Shown: one piece after another, positions 24,754-34,700 of the stretch
Layout of the letters: every line of letters begins with the position of its first letter
How positions within the stretch are numbered: position 1 is the stretch's first letter
Origin: Hymenobacter properus
Lineage (GTDB): Bacteria > Bacteroidota > Bacteroidia > Cytophagales > Hymenobacteraceae
Reading direction: 5' to 3'
Assembly (NCBI RefSeq): GCF_015694735.1
Contig: NZ_JADQDP010000002.1
Location: forward strand, 372,001 to 436,000
DNA length: 64,000 nt
The notes under the pieces: model-generated
Told to the model about the DNA's origin: nothing
The model's input: only the letters and a program-made list of their open reading frames with translations
Databases searched by the model: none
Program-made: the position numbers and the translations under genes

Positions 24754-27700
24754 ATGAAACAGAGACTACTGACCAAAGCACTGGCGCTTGGGGGCCTTCT
24801 AGCTAACCTAAGCTTCGGCTCACAGGCCTGGGCCGAGGGGTCAAAAAACCTCACCCCCGGCACTAATACCGATGCCTTAACGGCCACGACTAATGACCGA
24901 ACCGGATTTCTGGTGCACGATTCGGACGTGGCTTCGGGGGGGATTGACGTCTCCTATGGGTTTTTGAAACCGGCTAGCTGGACCAGCACCGCAGCTGGCT
25001 CTTCGTTCTCGCCCGACCAGCGCCTGTATATCCGGCTGCTGCCCGGCGAAAAGTTGTCGTACGGCGTAAACCGCACGGCCCCGCTCACAAGCCTGACGGG
25101 CGCTGCTGCGGCCTATCAGGATTTGATGATTACGCTGCGCTACGGCACCGGCGATGGGACTATTGTAGACCAGAAAACCCTGACCCGCGCCAGCACCACT
25201 ACCAACACCTACCAACTGCTGACCACGCAGGCGGGGGTGATTAATAGCTATGCACAGGCCACCGCGGGCCCAGGCGGCGCCAATGGCTATGTGCCGCTTA
25301 CCTACGTCAACAATACCGGCGCCACGCAGGACTTCTTTGTAGAGTTCACGCAGGTGGGCGAATACACGAGCCAAGGCACGCAGGGTGCCTTCAATGATTT
25401 GAAAACGCGTAGCAACAATACGGCCTTTCCCGGCCAGCGCTACAGCGTGTACGATAAATGGGACTTCACCGTAACTGGCACCGACAACCTGGAGAAAACG
25501 GGCCGCCTGTTCAGCAAGTTCTGGGCTTTTTCGACCGGTCCTTCGGTCAACGCGCCGGGCGGCACCACGTTTGAAAACCGGCTATCCAAAAACTTTACGC
25601 TTTATCCCTTGGTGGAAAGCCGGGCCACGCCGGGCCAGTATTATGTGAAAGCCATTGAGCTGGCAGGCCTGCGACCCTACGCTTTCTTCTTTGTTACCAA
25701 TGAGTTTGGCTCCACCACCGCTACTGGGCGCAACACGGTAGCGCTGCGTCGGCGCAGCCAGACTAGCAACCTAGCGTATGCACAATACCCCAGTTTCGTG
25801 AACGACCCCGACCGCACCATTTGGCCCAGCGCCGCGGTGCCGGTGGCCAGCATCACGCCTCAGCCCTACTGCCGCAGTGGTAACACGGAAGTGGCGTTTA
25901 CTACCTATTCATCGGAAACGGGCCGGTTTGACATTAATATCACCTACGGCGGCAATACCCGGACGCTGACGGCTGATGTAACGGCTGGCACTTCGGCCAC
26001 CGTGCTATGGGACGGTTTGGTGAACGGCGTTCGGGTGCCCGCAGGCCAAACCATTTCCTATAGCTTTGTAAACCGCGGCGTGGCCGTCAACTTTCCCCTG
26101 TACGACGCCGAAGGCAACGAAGGCGGCTTTGTCGTGCGCAACGTGCGGCCTTCATCCACCGGCACCGACCTGCTGTATTGGGACGACACCAACCTGACCG
26201 GCTTCCCGACGCCCACCGTTCAAACCACTGGCACCAACGCCGCAAACGCCGGCCACCCCTGGGGCAATGGCACCAACACTGTGGGCAACAACTACCTAGT
26301 GAACAGCTGGACGTACGGTTTCGTGAGCACCGCCAGCAACCTATCCTACACCACGGTGAGCGTATGCGACAATGACAACGACGGTGTGACCGACAACACA
26401 GACATCGACGACGACAACGACGGGGTGCTGGATGTGGTGGAAGCCCTGTCCACGAACACGACCAGCATCGACCCCAGTGGCTTTGCCGACGCCCAGTCGC
26501 CCATTCGCTACCTCGACGTGGACTACGTGCACCCCGTGCTGGGTGCGTTCCGCGATGCCAACAAAGACGGCATTAACGATATCTTCGATATCGACCTCGA
26601 CGGCATTCCCAATCATTTCGACGTGGATGCTGATGGCGACGGCCTGCCCGACGCCGTGGAAGCCAACGGCAACAACTCAACGGTATCGGCTCCGACTTAT
26701 TCATTCAGAAAAAACCTGGCCGGCGGCGGCACCAAATCCAGCGACTACAACACCTCGCTGGGCAAGTACATGGCAACCGACGTAAGCACAGCCCCTTCCA
26801 GTGTGGGAAGCAACGGCTTGCCCGATGCCGTGAAGCAAACCATGACTTATTCAAATACCGGCACCATTACAGCTGAAGACGGTGTAAGCAAATACACGCT
26901 GACCGACAACGACGCCGATACGTTCACGGCTAACAGCCAGACCGTGCGCAACTATAATTTCCTGGATTTTGATTCAGACAACGACGGCATCGACGACGGC
27001 CGCGAGGCCCAGGCCACGCTGACTTATGTAGCCCCCACCGGCCTCGACAATGACAAGGATGGGCTGGACAATGCCTACGATGCTACCCCGGGTGGCACCG
27101 CACTCGTTGGCACCAGCTTGACGTATGCCGTGGATACGGATGCCGACACCAAAGCCGATATGTTCGACGCCGATTCCGACAACGATAATGCGGCCAACGG
27201 TGCCAAATCTGTACTGCAGCAAACGGCCGACTGGTCCGAGGGCTTTGACACGAACGACAACGGCCGGGCCGGTGATGAAATCCTGGCCAAAGCCCGCGCC
27301 TTCACGGTTGCTAACACGGAAAAAGCTACCTATTACCCGGTAGGCAATACCTTGGCGGCTACGGCGTTCCTCCAGGATACGGACAACGACAAGATTCCAA
27401 ATTTCCTCGACACCGACAGCCCGTATTACCACGATGCCAACTTCAACGGACTAGTAGACCTATACGACCCCACGTACGGCGGCACGCCGTCGACCGCGCC
27501 CAAAAACGCGGCAGGCACCCAGTACCTGTTCCGCTCCAATGCCGTTGCCGTGCCCCTGCCGGTTGAGCTGACAGTTTTTGAGGCCACGGCCAAGAAGGCC
27601 GATGCCGTGCTAACCTGGACCACGGCTTCGGAGAAGAATAACGACCATTTCGTGGTGGAGCGCTCTATCAACAGCACCACGTTCGTAGCTGTGGGCACGG

Positions 27701-28101
27701 TGCGCGGCCAGGGCAGTACCACCCGCGCCACCGAGTACCGCTTCACCGACGCCGGGGTGGGCCCGCTGACGCAGGGTGTGGCTTACTACCGCCTGAAGCA
27801 GGTAGATGCCGATGGCACTGCCTCATACGGCCCCATTCGCAAGGTGGTGTTTGGCATAGGTAAAGCCGCGGTGTCGCTCTACCCCAACCCCAGCCAGGAA
27901 AACGCCACGCTTGACCTCAGTGGCCTAGCCGCCGGCTCGTACCAGGTGCAGGTAGTTGACCTGGCCGGCCGTGTGCTGCGCAAACAGCAAATGGAAGCGG
28001 TGGCTGCGTCGCTCGATTTGCAAGGCCTGCCGCAGGGTGCCTACATCGTGCAGGTGCAAGGCGCGGGTATCAGCCAAGCGCTGCCGCTCATCCGCCGCTA
28101 A
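24754..28101 (+). CDS. T9SS-secreted protein with thrombospondin type-3-like calcium repeats
   Basis: A 1,115-residue secreted protein. A signal peptide (cut near SQAWA, about residue 27) is followed by an unassigned beta-rich region (about 30-540). From about 545 to 960 come acidic, calcium-binding thrombospondin-3-like segments such as [61 protein letters not shown] and [15 protein letters not shown] fibronectin-like module ([16 protein letters not shown]) leads to the C-terminal type A sorting domain ([32 protein letters not shown]), which directs export by the Por secretion system and surface attachment. The substrate or partner is unknown; adhesion or biofilm roles are plausible. A strong terminator follows and it is a single-gene unit. 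Confidence 0.9.
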   Translation: MKQRLLTKALALGGLLANLSFGSQAWAEGSKNLTPGTNTDALTATTNDRTGFLVHDSDVASGGIDVSYGFLKPASWTSTAAGSSFSPDQRLYIRLLPGEKLSYGVNRTAPLTSLTGAAAAYQDLMITLRYGTGDGTIVDQKTLTRASTTTNTYQLLTTQAGVINSYAQATAGPGGANGYVPLTYVNNTGATQDFFVEFTQVGEYTSQGTQGAFNDLKTRSNNTAFPGQRYSVYDKWDFTVTGTDNLEKTGRLFSKFWAFSTGPSVNAPGGTTFENRLSKNFTLYPLVESRATPGQYYVKAIELAGLRPYAFFFVTNEFGSTTATGRNTVALRRRSQTSNLAYAQYPSFVNDPDRTIWPSAAVPVASITPQPYCRSGNTEVAFTTYSSETGRFDINITYGGNTRTLTADVTAGTSATVLWDGLVNGVRVPAGQTISYSFVNRGVAVNFPLYDAEGNEGGFVVRNVRPSSTGTDLLYWDDTNLTGFPTPTVQTTGTNAANAGHPWGNGTNTVGNNYLVNSWTYGFVSTASNLSYTTVSVCDNDNDGVTDNTDIDDDNDGVLDVVEALSTNTTSIDPSGFADAQSPIRYLDVDYVHPVLGAFRDANKDGINDIFDIDLDGIPNHFDVDADGDGLPDAVEANGNNSTVSAPTYSFRKNLAGGGTKSSDYNTSLGKYMATDVSTAPSSVGSNGLPDAVKQTMTYSNTGTITAEDGVSKYTLTDNDADTFTANSQTVRNYNFLDFDSDNDGIDDGREAQATLTYVAPTGLDNDKDGLDNAYDATPGGTALVGTSLTYAVDTDADTKADMFDADSDNDNAANGAKSVLQQTADWSEGFDTNDNGRAGDEILAKARAFTVANTEKATYYPVGNTLAATAFLQDTDNDKIPNFLDTDSPYYHDANFNGLVDLYDPTYGGTPSTAPKNAAGTQYLFRSNAVAVPLPVELTVFEATAKKADAVLTWTTASEKNNDHFVVERSINSTTFVAVGTVRGQGSTTRATEYRFTDAGVGPLTQGVAYYRLKQVDADGTASYGPIRKVVFGIGKAAVSLYPNPSQENATLDLSGLAAGSYQVQVVDLAGRVLRKQQMEAVAASLDLQGLPQGAYIVQVQGAGISQALPLIRR

Positions 28102-28148
28102 TTGGCGATAAAACAAGTGGCTCCGATTCGGGGCGACCTGATAAAAAC

Positions 28149-28181
28149 AAAAAGCCCCGTCGGTCTCCGACGGGGCTTTTT
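28149..28181. terminator. Terminator, 15-bp perfect stem
   Basis: AAAAAGCCCCGTCGG (28149-28163) is the exact reverse complement of CCGACGGGGCTTTTT (28167-28181). Confidence 0.92.
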
Positions 28182-28785
28182 GCATTAGGACCCAATGCGG
28201 CGCTACCAGTAATCAGCAGCAGGGAGCACGTTCATGTGGTCACGTTTCGGCAATCAGGCAGCTGCTGGCTAGGAACCCTTGAACGAGTCGTTAAACTAAT
28301 TCAACCGAATAGAAATCGTATTGATATAAATGATAAGTGATTGATAAATAGGATTTTATATAGAATGGGTAAACGTAGCAAATTATTAATTTAAGGCCAA
28401 ATCCGATTTGAAATTGGCTCCGTAATTAGTGGCTGCATTCCGACCATAGTGCTTATTTCTAAGCCGATTCGATATAGGTTGTTGAGGCGCCACAAGGCTT
28501 AAAAAATTTATTGTAAAATAAAATATATGACTTTTTCAATTTGTTTTTAGGATGGCATTTTCAGGGTTGCCCTCTTGAGCAAAATGAAAGTAGCATCATG
28601 TCTGCCGTTCACCTCCTCTTTTGGCGCGTTTGCCGGCGGACCCGGTGGGTTAAACGAAAGCAATACAAGAACATCTGGCATTAAAAATACTTTTGTAACC
28701 GGGGAAATCAATTGTGCATTCGCTTGCCCGCCCCACTCAGAATTGTGCTTCCCATTTTCTGATTTTTCACAATAAGTTTTTTTTC
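28182..28785. other. Long intergenic region upstream of the giant DUF11 protein gene
   Basis: About 600 bases, AT-rich in 28290-28550. A -7-like TACTTTTG (28688-28695) lies 90 bases before the next start. A 66-codon open frame at 28575-28775 overlaps this promoter box and shows no family features, so it is not called. Nothing else is recognised. Confidence 0.45.
28688..28695 (+). promoter_or_regulatory. -7 box (TAnnTTTG) for the giant cargo gene
   Basis: TACTTTTG matches the Bacteroidota -7 consensus exactly; no TTTG is found at the proper upstream distance. Predicted leader is about 80 bases. Confidence 0.35.
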
Positions 28786-31700
28786 ATGAAAATAAACATA
28801 CCTATTAGGGCCCTATTGTTGGCTTGGGTCAGTCTCATAAGTATTGAGACGTGGGCCCAAACCTGCAACCAAACCACGACCTTTAACTACGCCACGGCCG
28901 CTCCCGGCAGCCGCAAGGCCGCCAGCGATGTGGTAGGTGGTACCACACTGACTACCAGTGGCTACACCTCGACCGTGACCGGGACGAACACCAACTTATT
29001 CTCGGTGGGCGCCGATGCGGTGTTGGGCACTGGTAATTACTTGGTGTGGAAGCAGAACAACGTGGGCGTGACCGGTGCCAACGTAGCGACCGTTACCTAT
29101 ACGTTCAGCCGGCCGTTAAGCAATTTCACCATCCGCCTTACCGACATCGACCAGGACGTGCAGCCCACTTCCGCCACGCCGGCCGACTTCATCGACCGCG
29201 TGACGTTCGACGGCTACGACGCGGCCACGGGCGGCAACCTCGTCACGCTGACTACTGCCAACGTGACTGTGGGCACGAACAACACCAACCGCTTTGTGGG
29301 CTCGGGCTCGGGCCTCACGGCGGCCACGACGCCGCAGTTCAAGACCAATGCCGTGACCGGCATAGCTGCCAGCGCTGCTGACCGTGCCAGCGACGTGACC
29401 GTGCGCTTCCCCAGCCCGATTCAGCGCTTGGTGCTCACCTACGAAAACATTGCCCCGGCCAACACCACGGCCGACCGCACGCAAACCACGGGCATTGTAG
29501 ACCTAGCCTGGTGCGCCCAGTCCGACATTCAAACGACCATCAGCGGGCCAACCAGCGCCTCGTTCAACTCGACGGCCACCTACAGCGTGACCACCCAGAA
29601 CCTGAGCGGCGACGTTGCCAACGGCGTGGTGCCCACGCTGACGCTGGTGCCCAACCTACCCCTGGCCAGCCTGACGCTGCCCGCCGGCGCCACCTACACG
29701 GCCAGCACGGGCGTGGTCACGTTTGCCACCATCAACAACCTGGCGACCGGCGCGGCCAACGCCGTCACGAACTCGGTCAGCTTTGTGATGCCAAACCAAA
29801 CCGTGACCGGCAAAGCCGCTAGCTCGGCTTCGCCCAACGACGGCACCGTGGCCAACAACAACGGCACAGCTACTGCCGCCAACATTACCACCACAGTAGC
29901 GGCCAATACGCCGCCCGTGGCCAACAACGTGACCAACTCGCCGGTGCTGCCTAACAGCAGCCCCGCCACCGCCATTGCTCCGCTGAGCGCCACCGACGCC
30001 AACGGCAATGGCTCCATTGTGTCGTATACCCTGGTGACCGTGCCCAACCCGACCACGCAGGGCACGCTGTACGTGAACGGTGGCCCGGCCCGCGCCGGCC
30101 AGGTGCTGACCCCCACCCAAATTTCGCAGCTCAGCTTCGCGCCGGTGGGCACTTATGTGAACGCATCTTCGCCCACCTTTACTTACTTGGCTACCGACGA
30201 CCAAGGTGCTGCTTCAAACACTGCTAACTACATCATCCCCACTAGCGCCGGCTCGGCCGACGTGGTGACGACGATTTCGGGCCCCACCGCTGCGGCGGCC
30301 GGCCAGACGGTGGCCTACCAGGCCATCAGCCAGAACAATGGCCCCAACTACGCCCAGGCCGTGGTGGCTACTATTCAGCTCCCGGCCGGTACCACGGGCG
30401 TCAACGTAACGAATGGCAGCTATAATCCTTCGACTGGGCTGGTGACGTTTGACGCCGTAGGCATTGCTAGCGGCGCCTCGGTGGTGAACTCGGTGAGCTT
30501 CGTGGCGCCCACGCCAACCAGCGGCAGCGTGAACGTGACCGGCAAGGCCGCCAGCACCAGCTCCACGGCCGACCCTGCGGCAGCCAACAACAACGGCACC
30601 GCCGCCGCGGCCAACGTGACCACGACGGTGGGTGCGGCTAGCACCGCCGCCACCCCCGGCCCGTGCCCGACCACGCCCAGCACGGCCACTACCCCTACGG
30701 CCGCCATTGGCAACCAATACTATGCGGTATCCAACCAAACGACCACGGCGGGCACGACCACGGTAATCACGCTGCCCAGCCTTAACCAAGGCTACGGAGG
30801 TAGTACGGCTGCCATCAACAGCGGTGACTTACTGCTGATAGTGCAGATGCAGGGAGCCGACATCGACGCCACCAACACGGTGAGCTACGGCAACGGTGTG
30901 CCCAGCGCACCCGTGAACGGCAACCTCTCCAACAACAATTTCACGGCGGGCCGCTACGAGTATGCCATCGCCAGCTCGTACAATGCTCCGAAAAACAACC
31001 AAGACGGCAGCGTAACCCTCAGCACCGCGCTGCGCAACGCTTACTCGAATGCAGATGCTACTGCTGCGACCGGTCAGCGCCGGTTTCAGATTATCAAAGT
31101 GGCGTCTTACCAAAGCCTGACGCTAAGCGGCAACCTGTCGCTGCAAACATCGGCCGGCGGCCAGGTGTGGAACGGCCGCGTGGGCGGCGTTATCGCGCTT
31201 GACGTGCTGGGGACGCTTAATTTCAATGGTTTTAATATTGATGCTTCGGGTGCCGGCTTCCGCGGGGGCGCGGGCATTGAACAGGCCGGCGACGCCACCG
31301 CTAGCGGCACCGACTACCGAAACCTAGCTTCTAAAACCGTGCACGGCGCCAAAGGCGAAGGCATGGCGGGTACTCCCCGTTTCACCAATAACGGTGGCGC
31401 TACAACGGCCGCAACCGATAACGTAGCGGAAGGCTACCCCAGCGGCAGCAACGGCCGCGGCGGGCCCGGCAATGCCGGCGGTGGCGGCACCGACGCCAAC
31501 CCGGCGGCCAACGACCAAAACACCGGCGGCGGCGGCGGCGCCAACGGCGGCCAGGGCGGCCGTGGCGGCAACTCGTGGAACAGCAACCAACCGGTGGGCG
31601 GGGAGCCCGGGGCCGCCTTCGCGGTGGCCAGCACCAACCGCCTAGTGATGGGCGGTGGCGGCGGCGCCGGCACCACCAACAACGGCACCGGCGACAACGC

Positions 31701-34700
31701 CAACGGCTTCGCCAGCAGCGGCGCGGCCGGCGGCGGCCTGGTGCTGATTCGGACCGGCTCGGTGAGCGGCGCGGGTTCGGTGCTGGCCAACGGCGCCAAT
31801 GCCAACAACAGCGTGCTGAACGACGGCAGCGGCGGCGGCGGCGCGGGTGGCTCGGTGCTGCTCACGGCCAACAATACGCTGGGTCTGCCCAACATCATTC
31901 TGCAAGCCAACGGCGGCAACGGCGGAACGAACACCCCGGGCGCCGACCCCCACGGCCCGGGCGGCGGCGGTGGCGGCGGCTTTGTGTACACCAACGGTCC
32001 GGCGTCGAGTGCCTCGTCGGCCAACGGCGGGGCCAACGGCCTCACGCTCGCCACGAGCGGCACAACTGCCTACGGCGCGCAACCCGGCTTGGCCGGGGTG
32101 GTGAACAAGAACATTGGCAACGTCATCACCAACACCACGGCTGGCATCAACTGCACCTTCGACTTGATTTCGGACCTGACTGGCCCGACCACGGCCGCGG
32201 TGGGCAGCACAGTGAACCTGAACGTAGACTTCTATAACAACGGTGGTACGGCGGCCAGCAACGTGGTGCGCACCGTCACTCTCAAAGTGCCGGTGGCCAC
32301 GGTTATTACCGCTACCGGCGGCACAGTGGGCGCCTACAACGTGGCCGCTGGGACTTACACGGTCACCTACCCGACCCTGACGACTATGGCCGGTGGTACC
32401 ATTACTTCTTTCGGTATCTCGTATGTGGTGGCTGCAGGCACGACTTCGGCGGTGGCCAACTCCAACATCACGCCGGCCGCCGACGCAGTGCCGGCGAACA
32501 ACACCGACCAGCTGACGACCACCATTTCGACCAATGCCGACGTGGCCACTACGCTCAGCGGCCCCACGTCGCTGTACGCTGGCCAGCCTTCGGGTACTTA
32601 CACCGCGACCTTCACCAACAACGGCCCGGCAACGGCGGTGCAGGTGACGCAGAAAGTAACTCTGCCCACCGGCGTCACCAATGTGGTATTGCCCACTGGT
32701 GCTACCCTGGCGGGCAACGTTATCGACTTCGGTACGGCAGCTACGCTGGCCAGCGGCGCCACTAACATGTTCACGTTCAGCTACACCGCTTCGACCACGC
32801 CTACCGCCTCGACTCCGGCCACGGCTGCCAACACGCTGACCAGCAACACCACGACTACTTCCGGCCAGGGCGGCATCACCGCCAACGACGCCGCCTCGCT
32901 GGCCCTGACGGTGGTGGGTACCGCCGACGTGCAGGCTGCTATCACGGCTTCGAACGCCACGGCCACGGCCGGCGGCACGGGTGCCAACCAAGGACAGTTC
33001 AACGTGACGTTCCGGAACACCGGTGCGGTGGCGGCGGCCGACCCTTCGCTGATTGTGGAGCTGGTGCCTAACCTGACCAACGTTACCATTGGCGCCATCA
33101 CGGGCTACACCGCGGCTTACGACGCCACCACGGGCCTTGTAACGTACACGCCCACGGCGGCCGGGACTACCCTTGCGGCCGGGACTACGCTGGCCACTTC
33201 GGCCATCAAGTTTGACGTGCCGGCCACCGGCCCGGTAACGGCTACGGCCAATATTAGCACCAGCACCAACGAAGGCGGCCAGACGGCCAACAATTCGGCA
33301 TCGGCTTCCATCAACGTCACCCCGCAGTTCGACGTGCAGACGCGCATCGTGGGGCCCACTTCGGTACCGGCCAACGGCACGGTGACTTACGATGTGACGA
33401 CCTTCAACGCCACCAGCACCCAGACGACGGGCTCTATCTCGCCGGCCTTGAACGTGGTGCAGACGGTGCAGCTGCCAACTAACCTGACCAACGTGTTTGT
33501 GACCAACGGCGGCACGTACGACAAGAGCAGCGGCTTGGTGACCTTCCCGGCCCTGCCCAGCCTGGCGCCCGGTGCCAGCGTCAACAACGTCATCAGCTAC
33601 AGCCCCACGGCTGCCGCGACGGCCTTCGCTGTGACGGCCACGGCCACGCCCAATACCACGGCGGCCGGCGACCTGAACACGGCCAACAACTCGGCCGTGG
33701 TGAACCTGACCGTGAACGCCGCCACGGCGGCATCGGCCAACCTGTACACGACCATCACGGTGCCGAGCAATGCGGTGACCGCCGGCAGCACCGTCACCTT
33801 CACGGTGGCTTCGGGCAACGCCGGCCCGGGCGCGGCCACCAACGTGACCCAGACGGTGTCGTTGCCGGCCGGCCTGAGCGGGGTAACCGTATCGGGCGGC
33901 CCGGCAGGCGCCACAGCCAGCAACGCCAACTACAACGCTACAACCGGCGTGGTTACGCTGCCCACTATTTCGGGCGCAGTGACTTCGGGCTCGGCGTACA
34001 CCTACACCATCACGGCCACGGCTCCCGGCGGGGGCACCATCACGGCCATGTCGACCATCGGCTCCGACACGTCGGACCCCATGCCCAGCAACAACCTGTC
34101 GAACGTGGACGTGACGGTGAGCCCCACCACCAACGACCTGGCAACGACCATCACGGGCCCGGCCTCGGTGCTGGCCGGACAGGCCGTGACCTACACGGTG
34201 ACCACCCTCAACAACGGTCCCCTGACGGCTACGCCGACGCAGACCGTTTCTATCCCGGCCGGCCTGACGGCCAGCCAGGTGACCTTTGGCGGCCCGGATG
34301 CAGCGGGTGCCACTTACGACGCCACGACCGGGCTGGTCACCTTCCCGCAGGTGGCAAACCTGGCGCCCGGCACGCGCCGCGAAAACACCGTGACCTACCT
34401 AGCGCCCAACGTGCCCACGCTGACCAACGTGGCCTCGGTAACGGGCTACCGGATTGACAGTGCGCCGGCCAACAACGCGGCCACGGCCAGCACCACCGTG
34501 ATTCCGAACAGCGACTTCACCGTGGCCATCAACGGACCCGCCACGACGGTGGCGGCCGGCAACCTGGTGACGTACACGGTGACGACGACCAACAACGGCC
34601 CCTCGGCCAGCAATGGCCAGACGACGACCGTGCAACTGCCGGCGGGCCTGACTGGCCTGACGTCGGTAGCCGTCTCGGGCGGCGGCACCTACAACAACGC

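Noticed and set aside
28575-28775. 66-codon frame before the giant cargo gene
   Set aside because: It overlaps the likely -7 promoter box, ends just before the gene, and has no family features.
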